The notes beneath the pieces are model-generated. The model worked only from the letters and a program-made list of their open reading frames with translations. It did not search any database and was not told the origin of the DNA. Made by a program: the position numbers and the translations under genes. Shown piece after piece: positions 1 through 8,833 of a stretch of 39,653 nt of DNA; positions within the stretch are counted from its first letter, which is position 1; the number at the start of each line of letters is the position of its first letter. Source of the stretch: Geminisphaera colitermitum TAV2 (GTDB lineage: Bacteria > Verrucomicrobiota > Verrucomicrobiia > Opitutales > Opitutaceae); contig NZ_ABEA03000200.1 in the NCBI RefSeq assembly GCF_000171235.2, forward strand, positions 1 through 39,653. The letters are read 5' to 3'.

Positions 1-14
1 GTGAATCCGGGACC

Positions 15-914
15 TCACGCCACGCTATCGGCGCAACGGTCGGCGGACGGCGGCACGCCCCAGAACTTCCTGTAGTGGCAGGAAAAATACAAAGGATCGT
101 CAAACCCCGCCTCGGCTGCGACCTGCTTGACCGGCATTGAAGTCTCGCGCACCAGGTAACGCGCCCGTCGCAGGCGCAACCGGGCCAGCATCCCCTGCAC
201 AGTCTCTCCCGTTTCCCGGCGAAACAGCAGACGGAAGTGATTCGGACTGAGACGCACCACCGTTCGATAAAAAACCTCCAGCGCGTCGGCCTGCGCAAAA
301 TGAGCCTCCAGCCACGCGCGCGCCGCCGCCACCTCCGGATGCCTCCCGCCGCTCCCCCCTGCCGCTCCCGCCCCGGACGCGGGATCGTCCGCCACCTCCC
401 GCGCCTCCCGCACCACCGCAGGCCAGAACTCCGCCGCCAGAAACTTCACCTCCGCCTCCAGCCGCAACCGCCCCTCGCGTTCCCCCCCCACCGGCCAGCG
501 GGCGAGCATCCGCCGCAACACCGGCTCCGCCTCCCCCGCCCGCCCCGTCACCTGAAATAAACGCGCAGGCAGCGTTGCCGACTCCACCGCCAGTTCGCAC
601 CAAAGCAGACCGCAACGTTGCCTGCCGGCATTGCGCCACTGACGCCGGCACCAAGCCGGCACCCACAAAAGCGAACCCGCCGCCGGCAGACTCGTCCGGC
701 CCTCCACCGTATATTCCATGTGCCCGCGGGTGATGAGAATCAACCGGTGCGTTACAATCACCTCGTCGCGCGTCTGCATCCCGACCGGGAAAAGTTCCTC
801 GTTCACCTTGGTGACACGCACCGGGGCGCGGAGCACACGCTGCAAAAACTCCAGAGGATCGAACGTTTCCATGATGTCATGGGTGAGATCAACAAAACCA
901 TATGTTTTGTCCAT
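15..914 (-). CDS. AraC-family transcriptional regulator
   Basis: The protein is 299 residues and probably a cytoplasmic DNA-binding regulator that senses a small ligand through its N-terminal half. The last ~105 residues carry the two helix-turn-helix units of the AraC/XylS family: the segment LSPNHFRLLFRRETG, then the second unit VKQVAAEAGFDDPLYFS followed by HYRKFWGVPPS. The N-terminal half resembles a cupin-type ligand-binding domain (ITRGHMEYTVEGR). I chose the ATG at 914 because homology begins just after it; the much longer open frame upstream is antisense to the neighbouring oxidoreductase. It is divergent from that oxidoreductase with about 69 bp between the starts, so it probably controls it. 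The ligand is unknown. A low-complexity Gly/Ala stretch links the two domains. Confidence 0.85.
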   Translation of the reverse strand: MDKTYGFVDLTHDIMETFDPLEFLQRVLRAPVRVTKVNEELFPVGMQTRDEVIVTHRLILITRGHMEYTVEGRTSLPAAGSLLWVPAWCRRQWRNAGRQRCGLLWCELAVESATLPARLFQVTGRAGEAEPVLRRMLARWPVGGEREGRLRLEAEVKFLAAEFWPAVVREAREVADDPASGAGAAGGSGGRHPEVAAARAWLEAHFAQADALEVFYRTVVRLSPNHFRLLFRRETGETVQGMLARLRLRRARYLVRETSMPVKQVAAEAGFDDPLYFSCHYRKFWGVPPSADRCADSVA

Positions 915-983
915 GCTTTGAGTTGGATTCCCTATTGCAAAAACCTCCCCCCCTTCGTGAAACACCCGCACGATCCAACGCCC

Positions 984-2474
984 ATGAATCCGGTCACAAC
1001 GGGCACGCCAGCCGCCGCCCTCCCCCCTCTCCCCCCTACCCTCCCCTGCGTTCACGAACCGGCGCGCTCCACGCCTGTCTGCCACGAAGCCGACCTCTGC
1101 GTGGCGGGCGGCTCGTGCACCGGAGTATTCGCCGCCGTTCGCGCCGCCCGACTCGGACTCTCGGTGGCGTTGATCGAACAACAATCGCTGCTCGGAGGCA
1201 TGGCCGTGGCCGCCCAAGTCAACGAATGGCATTCCCTTCGCTCCACCGACCAGTCGCGGTTCATCATCGGCGGCCTCACCCGCGAAATCATCGAACGGCT
1301 CCGCGCCCGCGGCGCGATTCACGAATATCCCCCCGGCGGACCCGGCAGACAATTTTCGTTCAACAGCGCCGAACTCGCCCTGGAGCTTGACGACCTCGTG
1401 CGCACGCATCGCATCCGCCTCTTTCTCTGCGCCCGCTGCGTCGGTGCCACGAGTGAGGAGGGGCGGACGGGGCGCGTCACCGCCGCGATCATCGAGGATA
1501 AGACCGGACGCCGCGCCATCGTCGCCCGCGCCTTTATCGACGCCACCGGCGATGGCGACCTGCTCCGTCACGCCGGTTTCGCCACCGAGCACCCGAGGCA
1601 GTTGCAACCCGTCAACATGCAAGCCCTCGTCACCGGACTCGATCACCCCCGATTCCACCCGCCCTGGTCCGCCTTGCAGCCCAGCCTTGCCGCGCACGAC
1701 TACCCCGCCGCCAACAGCACCCCGTGGCTTCATCCCCTTCCCGGCGTCCCCGTCGGCGCAGCGCAAAACATCTTCGGCGCCCGCCTCAACGGTTACGATG
1801 GCAGCAATGCCGACGACCTGACCCGCGCCTTGATCGAGGGCCGCCGCCTGCACCGCGCCTGGCTTGACGCACTCCATGATTACGCGACCGACGCCGCCAC
1901 AAACGACGAAACCGCCCTTCCCCCGCCCCGGATTGTTGCCTGGGCGCATGCGCTCGGCGTGCGCGAGACGCATCATGCCCGTTGCCTTCACCGCCTGAGC
2001 GCCGGCGAACTCCTCAACGGTCATGTTTTTTCGGATACCATTGCGCAGGGCACCTATCCCGCCGACGTGCATTCCCCCGAAGGCACGCGCCTGCGATTTC
2101 TTGACGGACGCGAGGAAACGATTGCCCGCGACGGTTCGCGTCACTGGGGACGCTGGTTGCCGTCGGACGCCCCCGTGCCGCCGTATTACACCGTGCCGTA
2201 TCGCAGCCTTGTGCCTCTCGGTGCGCAAAATCTTCTTGTGGCGGGCCGTCTGCTGGATGCCGACCGCGAAGCATTTGGAGGCGTGCGTGTGATGGTGAAC
2301 ATGAACCAGACGGGCGAGGCCGCCGGAGTGGCCGCCGCGCTTGCGTCGTCCGGGACATTGTCTGGAGAAGTGAATTTCCCCCAAATGGATATCGCCCGGC
2401 TCCGCGCCACGCTCAATGCCGGCGGCTCCCTGCTCGAGTCAGCTATGGAGTGCGGCGATTCATCGCCGCTTTGA
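984..2474 (+). CDS. FAD-dependent oxidoreductase (FAD_oxidored family)
   Basis: This 496-residue protein has an N-terminal FAD-binding Rossmann motif (VAGGSCTGVFAAVRAARLG, around residue 40) and the family's C-terminal block (PYRSLVPLGAQNLLVAGR, then NMNQTGEAAG), which closes the FAD site. Members are poorly characterised flavoproteins often found beside sugar or polysaccharide genes; the substrate cannot be told here. No clear signal peptide is seen. The ATG at 984 is chosen because the open frame upstream overlaps the divergent regulator. The last residues (MECGDSSPL and the stop) are encoded by the left arm of a palindromic repeat that starts at 2447, so the native C-terminus has been replaced or extended by repeat sequence. 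Confidence 0.8.
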   Translation: MNPVTTGTPAAALPPLPPTLPCVHEPARSTPVCHEADLCVAGGSCTGVFAAVRAARLGLSVALIEQQSLLGGMAVAAQVNEWHSLRSTDQSRFIIGGLTREIIERLRARGAIHEYPPGGPGRQFSFNSAELALELDDLVRTHRIRLFLCARCVGATSEEGRTGRVTAAIIEDKTGRRAIVARAFIDATGDGDLLRHAGFATEHPRQLQPVNMQALVTGLDHPRFHPPWSALQPSLAAHDYPAANSTPWLHPLPGVPVGAAQNIFGARLNGYDGSNADDLTRALIEGRRLHRAWLDALHDYATDAATNDETALPPPRIVAWAHALGVRETHHARCLHRLSAGELLNGHVFSDTIAQGTYPADVHSPEGTRLRFLDGREETIARDGSRHWGRWLPSDAPVPPYYTVPYRSLVPLGAQNLLVAGRLLDADREAFGGVRVMVNMNQTGEAAGVAAALASSGTLSGEVNFPQMDIARLRATLNAGGSLLESAMECGDSSPL

Positions 2475-2566
2475 CGGGCCGTTTTAAAGGCCCGCCCGCT
2501 TCCCCCTCCTCATCGGGCGACGCGATAAATCGCGCCGCCCAAAGCGGTGATGAATCACCGCACTCC
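2447..2566. repeat. Palindromic repeat family A, copy 1
   Basis: The ends are near-perfect inverted repeats: GGAGTGCGGCGATTCATCG at the left and its near-complement ending CACCGCACTCC at the right. The unit is about 120 bp with a second hairpin inside. The same unit is at 7612-7721 and 33346-33448. It supplies the stop codon and last codons of the FAD oxidoreductase. It could fold into a long hairpin in RNA. Confidence 0.85.
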
Positions 2567-2693
2567 CCAAAAACGTCCTTTCGCCTCTTCAGTCGATGAT
2601 ATCGTTTTAAGCCGAACCCCTGCGAAAATCGTCGTGTAAATCTGAACTCGCCCCGTCCGTTGAAGTTGCTCAATTTCGCGCCTCTTCCTCGCT

Positions 2694-2781
<88 letters not shown>

Positions 2782-2790
2782 GTTCCCTCG

Positions 2791-4281
2791 TCACGCCGCG
2801 TTGCGTGTATCGGCAGGCGATTCCGCGGGCATCGGTGCGGCCGGCACGACTGGCTGCGCGGCCGGAAGTTTTTTGCGTAGCCGCACGCCCTGCCTGCGCA
2901 GCATGGGACGGCGGCGGCCCGCCACCACGGAGGCGTCGATGACAACCTCGTCCACGTCGGCGCGCTGCGGGAGTTCATACATGATTTCCAGCATGATGTT
3001 CTCCAATATCGCACGTAACGCCCGCGCCCCGGTCTTCAATTCCACGGCCTTCTGCGCGATGGCGCGCAGGGCGTCGTTGGTGATGCGCAGACGCACGCCA
3101 TCCATCGAAAAAAGTTTCCCGTATTGCTTCACCAGCGAGTTTTTCGTGCGCAGGAGCACTTTTTCCAGATCGGCCACGGTCAGCGGATCGAGCACGGAGA
3201 CCACCGGCAGGCGTCCGATGAATTCCGGGATCATGCCAAAGCGGATCAGGTCCACCGGAGCCAGCCCATCCATGATTTCCTCCGCCGTCATGGGCTTGCG
3301 CGGGTCGAACGCCACGCCGTTGCCGAAGCCGAGGCTGCGCTGACCGAGGCGACGCTGGATGATGCTGTCCAAGCCGACAAATGCACCGCCACAAATGAAG
3401 AGGATGTTGGAGGTGTCGATCCGCACGTATTCCTGGTTGGGGTGCTTGCGGCCGCCGTTGGGCGGGACGTTGCAGATCGTGCCTTCCAGAATCTTGAGGA
3501 GTGCCTGCTGCACGCCTTCGCCGGAGACGTCACGGGTGATGGAGACGTTGTCCGTCTTGCGTCCGATCTTGTCGATTTCGTCAATGTAAACGATGCCGCA
3601 TTCGGCCTTCCTGACGTCGCCCCCGGCGGCCTGGAGCAGACGAAGAACCACGTTTTCGACATCCTCGCCCACGTAGCCCGCCTCGGTCAGCGTGGTGGCG
3701 TCGGCGATGGCAAAAGGCACATCGAGCACGCGCGCAAGGGTGCGGGCGAGCAGGGTCTTGCCGGAGCCCGTGGGACCGGCGAGCAGGATATTGCTCTTTT
3801 CAATCTCCACCTCGGCAAACTCCAACGGAGGCGTCGCGATGCCGTCGGTCAGGGGGCCGCGGGTGGCGGCGGACTGGGCGGCGGAGGCTGGCGCGGTGGA
3901 GCCGGATGCGGCATGCCTGCCTCGTGCGTCGCCCGCCTTGCCGGAGGCGGAGGCGGGGTTGGAGAGAGCGGCTGACCGAAGGCGTTTGTAGTGATTGTAA
4001 ACGGCGACCGAGAGGACCTTTTTGGCGTGGTCCTGGCCGATGACATGATCGTCGAGGGCGGCCTTGATTTCGGAGGGTCTGACGAGACGGAAAACGGGAC
4101 GCGACGCCGGTTCAGGAGTGGCGGCGGCGGCAGTGGCGGCGATCTCGCGGTCAACGATGGTTTTGCAGACGCCGACGCAGGAGTCGCAAATGTAAACGCC
4201 CGGCCCGGCGATGATCTTTTTGACCTCCGAGGGCGATTTTCCGCAGAAAGAACAGAGCGTCATGCGCGAAGATTTTGCCAT
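2791..4281 (-). CDS. clpX: ATP-dependent Clp protease ATP-binding subunit ClpX
   Basis: ClpX is the AAA+ unfoldase that feeds substrates to ClpP in the cytoplasm. The 496-residue product has the N-terminal zinc-binding domain (C10, C13, C32, C35), Walker A GPTGSGKT (169-176), the pore loop GYVGED, Walker B VYIDEIDK and sensor regions ([15 protein letters not shown]). It is longer than the usual ~420 residues. An Ala/Ser/Gly-rich insert of about 50 residues (roughly 105-158) lies between KRLR and the strand [12 protein letters not shown], and there is an extended Ala/Pro-rich C-terminus. Its partner clpP is about 22 kb away beside tig, not adjacent as in the common tig-clpP-clpX order. The gene runs convergently toward tRNA-Leu, whose end is only 9 bp from its stop. 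Confidence 0.96.
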   Translation of the reverse strand: MAKSSRMTLCSFCGKSPSEVKKIIAGPGVYICDSCVGVCKTIVDREIAATAAAATPEPASRPVFRLVRPSEIKAALDDHVIGQDHAKKVLSVAVYNHYKRLRSAALSNPASASGKAGDARGRHAASGSTAPASAAQSAATRGPLTDGIATPPLEFAEVEIEKSNILLAGPTGSGKTLLARTLARVLDVPFAIADATTLTEAGYVGEDVENVVLRLLQAAGGDVRKAECGIVYIDEIDKIGRKTDNVSITRDVSGEGVQQALLKILEGTICNVPPNGGRKHPNQEYVRIDTSNILFICGGAFVGLDSIIQRRLGQRSLGFGNGVAFDPRKPMTAEEIMDGLAPVDLIRFGMIPEFIGRLPVVSVLDPLTVADLEKVLLRTKNSLVKQYGKLFSMDGVRLRITNDALRAIAQKAVELKTGARALRAILENIMLEIMYELPQRADVDEVVIDASVVAGRRRPMLRRQGVRLRKKLPAAQPVVPAAPMPAESPADTRNAA

Positions 4282-4377
4282 GGGGAGCCACTATCGCCTC
4301 CGCCCTCCGCCTGTCGAGGCGCAGTTTTTTCCTGCTGCGCAATCTTCACGAATGCCCGATAATCCAAAAATCGCATA

Positions 4378-5397
4378 ATGACGACTCCTGTTCCGAATCC
4401 GTTTCCATTCACCTGTCTCGACCAACCCGGCCTCCGCTGGACGGTCGGCGAGTCCACTTTCGACGTGCTGCCCGAAAACGGCGCGCGTCTCATGCGCTGG
4501 CGACATGCCGGACGCGACATCATTCACTGGCCTGAAACCCTTCCGACCGGCCTGCCCATCGACGCGCCCGCCAGCGCCGCCGACATCCCCGGCGCTTACG
4601 GCGGCAATCCCATCCTCTTTCCCTTCGCCGCCCGCTGCTTCGATGACGGCGAACCGCTCTACTGGCGCACGCCCGGCGGCGAACGTCGTCCCATGCCCAT
4701 GCACGGCATCGCGCGCCAAGGCCGTTTCGCCGTCTCCATCGACAACGCTGGCGACAACGGCTTCACCGCCACCTTCCTGCCCGACGCCGCCGCGCGCGAG
4801 GCCTATCCCTACGATTACACATTTACCGTCCGCTACCGGTTCCTTCCGCTCGGGATCACGTGCGAATTCATTCTCCGAAACCACGAAAGCCACCGGCCCA
4901 TCCCTTGGAGCGCCGGACATCACTTTTACTTTGCCCTGCCGCTGTCAACCGGTCCCTCGCCCGCGCTCCGCCGAACCGGATTCCGTATCCAAATACCCGC
5001 CACACGCGCCTGCGTCGTCAGCATGCACACGCAAGGCAAGCTCCTCCCTCATCCGCTGTTTCCTGAAGACAACTCGCTCGCCAGCCCGCAGCTTGCCGAT
5101 GCGATCATTCATCACGGCCTTCGCTCGAACGAGGCTCGCCTGTATCCGATTTCTGGTGACTCAAACGCCCCCCTCCCCCCCCTCCCATCCATCACGCTCA
5201 CGCACGGCGTGGCCCCTGTGCCCCCGCCCGAATTTGCCTTCGTCACGTGGAGCCCGTCGCCCGAAGCGCCCTTTTACTGCGTCGAACCCTGGATGGGCCC
5301 TTCCAACGCTCCCGGCCACGGCACCGGCCTCCACTGGGTGCCGCCCGGCGAACAGCGTTCTTGGACCGTGGGACTCCAACTCACGCATCCCGCCTGA
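4378..5397 (+). CDS. Aldose 1-epimerase (mutarotase)-like protein
   Basis: This 339-residue protein resembles galactose-mutarotase-like enzymes, which interconvert the alpha and beta anomers of hexoses or hexose phosphates. Supporting features are the early strand VLPENGARLMRW, the segment GGNPILFPFAAR, the conserved MPMHGIARQGRF with a likely catalytic His, the SAGHHFYFALPL block with the second His pair, and the C-terminal VEPWMGPSNAPG with a likely catalytic Glu. No signal peptide is seen, so it is probably cytoplasmic. It is divergent from clpX with 96 bp between the starts. A short Pro run near residue 263 comes from a C-rich stretch, and an 11-base C tract follows the stop. The exact sugar is unknown. 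Confidence 0.82.
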   Translation: MTTPVPNPFPFTCLDQPGLRWTVGESTFDVLPENGARLMRWRHAGRDIIHWPETLPTGLPIDAPASAADIPGAYGGNPILFPFAARCFDDGEPLYWRTPGGERRPMPMHGIARQGRFAVSIDNAGDNGFTATFLPDAAAREAYPYDYTFTVRYRFLPLGITCEFILRNHESHRPIPWSAGHHFYFALPLSTGPSPALRRTGFRIQIPATRACVVSMHTQGKLLPHPLFPEDNSLASPQLADAIIHHGLRSNEARLYPISGDSNAPLPPLPSITLTHGVAPVPPPEFAFVTWSPSPEAPFYCVEPWMGPSNAPGHGTGLHWVPPGEQRSWTVGLQLTHPA

Positions 5398-5410
5398 GCC
5401 GTCCTCCCCT

Positions 5411-5421
5411 CCCCCCCCCCC
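5411..5421. repeat. Poly-C tract (11)
   Basis: A run of 11 C lies 14 bp after the stop of the epimerase-like gene. On the minus strand it reads G11 then AGGGG, the same shape as other tracts in the window. It is non-coding. Confidence 0.9.
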
Positions 5422-5498
5422 GGCTTCCGCCCGCGACCCAAGTTGCTGCCGTCCGTCCGCCGAATCCACTATTTTACTGATAATCAGCGTATTTTGAG

Positions 5499-5572
5499 TG
5501 GTGCGGCTGGAGAGAATCGAACTCTCGAGACCACTTTGGAAGAGTGGAGTTTTACCACTAAACTACAGCCGC
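5499..5572 (-). tRNA. tRNA-Gly (anticodon UCC)
   Basis: On the minus strand the acceptor GCGGCTG (5572-5566) pairs with CAGCCGC (5509-5503), followed by A and an encoded CCA (5501-5499). The anticodon stem CCACT/AGTGG encloses CTTCCAA, giving anticodon TCC at 5540-5538. The D arm (TAGTTTAGTGGTAAAAC) and T arm (GAGAGTTCGATTCTCTC) are normal. The length is 74 nt. Confidence 0.97.
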
Positions 5573-5702
5573 GAAAAACAACGCTCCGGTTCATGTTCGG
5601 CGAAACCGGGGCTGTCAACCCCGTCCTTCCACGACGTTTTCGCTGCCGGGTGGGTAGAATCCGTTTGGCATACGCTCGCGCCACCGGCAAACCACTCCGC
5701 CT

Positions 5703-6695
5703 ATGCACCTCGCTTCCCCCTCTCGATATAATAATCCATCCATTTACCGCCGTTGCGGACGTTCCGGCCTGCACCTGCCGCTGATCTCGCTCGGCCTCTG
5801 GCACAACTTCGGCGGCGTCGACGTTTTTGAAAACAGCCGCTCCATCGTGTTGCGCGCGTTCGATCTCGGCATCACGCACTTCGACCTCGCCAACAACTAC
5901 GGACCGCCCCCCGGTTCGGCGGAGGAAAACTTTGGCAAAATTCTTGCCGCCGACCTCGGCGCCTACCGCGACGAAATCATCATCTCCACCAAGGCCGGCT
6001 ACCGCATGGGTCCGGGACCGTACGGCGAATGGGGTTCGCGCAAATACCTGCTCTCCTCCCTCGATGCCTCGCTGCGCCGGATGCGCCTCGATTACGTCGA
6101 TATTTTTTATCATCACCGCCCCGACCCCGACACGCCGCTCGAAGAATCCATGGGCGCGCTCGCCCACGCCGTGCGCAGCGGCAAGGCTCTTTACGCTGGC
6201 GTGTCCAACTACAACGCCGAACAAACCGCCCGCGCCGCCAAAATCCTTCGCGAAATGGGAGTGCCCGCGCTGATACACCAGCCCGTTTACAACATGTTCA
6301 ACCGCTGGATCGAACCCGAACTGCTCGGCGTTCTCGAACGCGAAGGCATGGGCTGCATTCCCTTCTCGCCGCTCGCGCAAGGTCTCTTGACTAACCGCTA
6401 TCTCAACGGAATCCCCGGTGACGCCCGCGCCGCCAAACCGCACGGTTTCCTCAAGGCCGACCGCATCACGCCCGAGGTGCTCGCCCGCGTGCAAGCGCTC
6501 AACGCCATCGCCACCCAGCGTGGTCAATCGCTCGCCCAGATGGCCATCGCCTGGACGATCCGCGACAAGCGCGTGACGACCGCCCTCATCGGTGCGAGCA
6601 AAGTCAGCCAGCTCGAAGACAACTTCGCCGCACTCAAGTCACTCGACTTCTCATCCGACGAACTCGCCGCCATCGAGAAAGTGCTCGCGCAATAA
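5703..6695 (+). CDS. gpr: Aldo-keto reductase, L-glyceraldehyde-3-phosphate reductase type (Gpr/YghZ)
   Basis: This 330-residue TIM-barrel aldo-keto reductase reduces aldehydes with NADPH in the cytoplasm. E. coli YghZ (Gpr) acts on L-glyceraldehyde 3-phosphate and methylglyoxal. The match to that subfamily is close along the whole length: SLGLWHNFG near the start, FDLGITHFDLANNYGPPPG with the catalytic Asp and Tyr, STKAGY with the catalytic Lys, YVDIFYHHRPD with the catalytic His, then FSPLAQGLLTNRYLNGIP and the cofactor-binding LIGASKVSQLEDN. The ATG at 5703 fits the E. coli start closely. It is followed by a perfect palindrome (6701-6726) and then rsmE on the same strand, 54 bp away. Confidence 0.93.
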   Translation: MHLASPSRYNNPSIYRRCGRSGLHLPLISLGLWHNFGGVDVFENSRSIVLRAFDLGITHFDLANNYGPPPGSAEENFGKILAADLGAYRDEIIISTKAGYRMGPGPYGEWGSRKYLLSSLDASLRRMRLDYVDIFYHHRPDPDTPLEESMGALAHAVRSGKALYAGVSNYNAEQTARAAKILREMGVPALIHQPVYNMFNRWIEPELLGVLEREGMGCIPFSPLAQGLLTNRYLNGIPGDARAAKPHGFLKADRITPEVLARVQALNAIATQRGQSLAQMAIAWTIRDKRVTTALIGASKVSQLEDNFAALKSLDFSSDELAAIEKVLAQ

Positions 6696-6700
6696 AACAA

Positions 6701-6726
6701 GTGGCGCGGGCGGGACGCCCGCGCCA
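6701..6726. repeat. Palindromic repeat family C, copy 1 (possible attenuator or terminator hairpin)
   Basis: The arms GTGGCGCGGGC and its complement flank a short GGGA-type loop just after the gpr stop. No T run follows, so simple intrinsic termination is not shown. A partial second copy is inside oleB (about 8640-8661). Confidence 0.8.
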
Positions 6727-6749
6727 CTCCCGCCATTCCCGCCGCTCCG

Positions 6750-7499
6750 ATGAACCTCATCCTCTTCGAACCCGACGAGTTGGCAAAACCGCTTCCGCGA
6801 ACAGACCCGCGTGCGGAACACATTCTCAACGTGCTCCGCCTGCGTCCATACGACACGTTTGATGCCGGCCTCATCAACGGTCCACGCGGCAAGGCCACAC
6901 TCCTGCGCATCGACGCGACGGCGAATGAACTTGTCTTGAGTTTCGCCCCCTCCCCCCCCCCTCCCCCCCTCGCTTCCGCTTCCGTTTTCGTGCCGACGAT
7001 CACACTGATTGTTGGCCTGCCGCGTCCGCAGACGGCGCGGAAAATATTATTCGAAGCAACGACGCTCGGAGTGCGTGCGATCCATTTTGTGACAACGGAA
7101 AAGACCGACCCCAATTACGCCTCCAGCACGCTATGGAGTTCCGGCGAATGGCGGCGGCATCTCGTGGACGCCGCGCAGCAGGCATTCGACACGCGCCTGC
7201 CTCTCGTGACTTGGGATCGCACACTCGCGCAAATTCTGTCCGATGCCGTCGGCGACGACGTATCCGATTCCCCCTTACGCGTCGCGCTCGACAACTACGA
7301 GGCGACTGTCGGGCTCCGCAGCCTGACACGTCAGACTGCAACCGATGCATGTGTCGCCATTGGACCCGAACGCGGCTGGGGCGAACGTGACCGACAGCAG
7401 TTGCGAGCAGCAGGTTTCACGCTCGCGCATCTCGGCCCGCGCGTATTGCGTGTCGAGACGGCAGTTGTGGCGGCGCTGGCACTTGTCAGCGCGCCGTAA
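6750..7499 (+). CDS. rsmE: 16S rRNA (uracil(1498)-N(3))-methyltransferase RsmE
   Basis: RsmE methylates U1498 of 16S rRNA using S-adenosylmethionine. The 249-residue protein has the N-terminal PUA-like part (HILNVLRLRPYDTFDAG) and the C-terminal SPOUT knot: GLPRPQTARKILFEATTLG, then AIGPERGWGERD and the SAM-binding LGPRVLRVETA. A run of C at 6946-6969 encodes a stretch SPPPPPP around residues 67-74, between the N-terminal domain and the catalytic strand TLIVGLP. That is a linker position where extra prolines should be tolerated. It follows gpr on the same strand. It converges with oleB across a 266-bp region of repeats. Confidence 0.94.
   Translation: MNLILFEPDELAKPLPRTDPRAEHILNVLRLRPYDTFDAGLINGPRGKATLLRIDATANELVLSFAPSPPPPPLASASVFVPTITLIVGLPRPQTARKILFEATTLGVRAIHFVTTEKTDPNYASSTLWSSGEWRRHLVDAAQQAFDTRLPLVTWDRTLAQILSDAVGDDVSDSPLRVALDNYEATVGLRSLTRQTATDACVAIGPERGWGERDRQQLRAAGFTLAHLGPRVLRVETAVVAALALVSAP
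6952..6961. repeat. Poly-C tract (10) inside rsmE
   Basis: Ten C, then T, then seven more C, give an in-frame poly-Pro linker in RsmE. A one-base change would truncate the catalytic domain. Confidence 0.9.
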
Positions 7500-7611
7500 T
7501 GGAATCCGCAATACACGCGCGGAGGGGAGAAAGATATGGCGCGGTAGCGTCCGTAGCGCAGGCATCCTGCCTGCAATCGAGTCGATGGCGCGAAGCGCTG
7601 CTTGCTCCTAT

Positions 7612-7721
7612 GGAGTGCGGCGATTCATCGCCGCTTTGTTCCGCGTGCTTTAGCACGCTGTATGCTTACAGGCGAACCGTTGAAACGGTTCGTCAAAGGC
7701 GGCGATGAATCGCCGCACTCC
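7612..7721. repeat. Palindromic repeat family A, copy 2
   Basis: It has the same outer arms as 2447-2566 (GGAGTGCGGCGATTCATCG at the left, complementary at the right) and two inner hairpins (around GCTTTAGCACGC and GAACCGTTGAAACGGTTC). The upstream flank GCGCGAAGCGCTGCTTGCTC is also present beside copy 3 near 33320, so the repeated unit is larger than the palindrome. It lies between the convergent genes rsmE and oleB. Confidence 0.85.
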
Positions 7722-7737
7722 ATAAATGTCAGCGCGC

Positions 7738-7749
7738 GGGGGGGGGGGG
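7738..7749. repeat. Poly-G tract (12), intergenic
   Basis: Twelve G followed by AGGGG lie between family A copy 2 and the oleB stop. The same G-run plus AGGGG form recurs at 33239 and 38514. Confidence 0.9.
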
Positions 7750-7765
7750 AGGGGACGACGACCGC

Positions 7766-8833
7766 TTATGGCGTAAGGAAATCTGCGATACGCGGGATGA
7801 CTTCTTCGGCGGCGTCGGCGAGGACGTAGTGGCCGGCGTCGGCAATGCGGTGCGCTTGCGCGTGAGGCCAGCGGCGTCGCCACTCATCATAAAAAGTGTC
7901 GTTGAAACAAAAATCGCGTCCGCCCCAAAGGATCAGCGCGGGATGTTCGGGTTTGCGGTCGGGGTCAACGACAGCGAAGCGTTCGAGTCCGGCGGCGGTG
8001 GTTTCGAGCGTGCGCCAAGTCGGATGCACGGGCGTCAGCGGGATGTCTTTTACGAAGGCGTCCACCGCAACGCGATTGGCCCATGAATCGTAGGGAAACA
8101 GAAAACCGCGTTTTTCGTCGGGCGTGAGATGGCGGCGGTGCATCGACATCCAAGTGGCGGGTCCGGCGAAGGCGTTGAGGCCGCGGACGAGCAGGGTGCC
8201 GGGAAAACCGGTTTTGCAGAGCGCGATGCGGCGCGGGATGCGCGGGAGGTGAAAGGCCGCCGTATTGAGGATCACGATACGTCCGGCGAGTTCGGGGTGC
8301 AGCGTGGCCAGACCGAGTCCGATGGCGCCGCCCCAATCGTGGACAACGAGGTGGATGCGGGTTAGGCCGAGCGAGCGCACGAGGGCCGCGATGTCATTGA
8401 TGCGAATGGGGAGCGTGTAGGAGTAATGGTTGGCGGAGGGTTTTTCCGACAGTCCCATTCCGATGTGGTCGGGCGCGATGCAGCGGTGTCCGCGCGCGAC
8501 GAGCGCGGGGATGAGTTCGCGGTAGTAAAAGGACCATGTCGGGTTGCCGTGAAGAAGCAGCACCGCTTCGGTGCTTCGCACCGAAGAACGTCCAACATCG
8601 AACGTCGAACATCCAAGATCCAATGTCGGAGGGACGGATGCGGGCGGGACGCCCGCGCCACTTTTGTTGGGCGTTGGATGTTCGCGCGAAGCGCACTCGT
8701 CCACGTAGCTCATGCGTGCGCCGCCGGGTGTGATGAAGGTGCGCGGGGTGAAGGGATAGAGTTCACGCAGCCAGCCAGGAAGGCAGGAGGGGCCGAAGGG
8801 GGAGGCGGTTGTGGTGTGTAATTCGTTTTCCAT
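7766..8833 (-). CDS. oleB: Alpha/beta hydrolase, OleB type (beta-lactone decarboxylase), with repeat-encoded insert
   Basis: OleB is a haloalkane-dehalogenase-fold enzyme that in head-to-head olefin synthesis decarboxylates a beta-lactone to a long-chain alkene. This 355-residue protein has the oxyanion motif LLLHGNPTWSFYYRE, the nucleophile elbow VVHDWGGAIGLG with Asp, and the late segments LILWGGRDFCFND and ADAGHYVLAD with the catalytic His. Its ATG (8833-8831) overlaps the oleA stop by one base (TAATG), so the two are translationally coupled. Residues about 47-89 (DNA 8567-8695) do not belong to the fold. They interrupt the expected junction between SYVDE and VLLLHG and read GAGVPPAS and FDVGRSS, which are translations of intergenic repeats. 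The enzyme class is well supported; the olefin role depends on its pairing with oleA. Confidence 0.85.
   Translation of the reverse strand: MENELHTTTASPFGPSCLPGWLRELYPFTPRTFITPGGARMSYVDECASREHPTPNKSGAGVPPASVPPTLDLGCSTFDVGRSSVRSTEAVLLLHGNPTWSFYYRELIPALVARGHRCIAPDHIGMGLSEKPSANHYSYTLPIRINDIAALVRSLGLTRIHLVVHDWGGAIGLGLATLHPELAGRIVILNTAAFHLPRIPRRIALCKTGFPGTLLVRGLNAFAGPATWMSMHRRHLTPDEKRGFLFPYDSWANRVAVDAFVKDIPLTPVHPTWRTLETTAAGLERFAVVDPDRKPEHPALILWGGRDFCFNDTFYDEWRRRWPHAQAHRIADAGHYVLADAAEEVIPRIADFLTP
8567..8695. repeat. Intergenic-type repeats inserted in frame in oleB
   Basis: About 129 bp inside oleB consist of a GCGGGCGGGACGCCCGCGCC palindrome (family C) next to short tandem variants of a CGAACATC / CCAACATC-like word (8589-8625). 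The stretch adds about 43 residues without a stop or frame change. The same palindrome core occurs after gpr at 6701-6726. Confidence 0.75.

Noticed and set aside
917-2384. N-terminal extension of the AraC regulator up to 789 residues
   Set aside because: The extension is antisense to the FAD oxidoreductase; AraC homology and normal length start at 914.
7499-7829. Short open frames with MECGDSSPL-like peptides after rsmE
   Set aside because: They lie within palindromic repeats and their flanks and have no independent coding signal.
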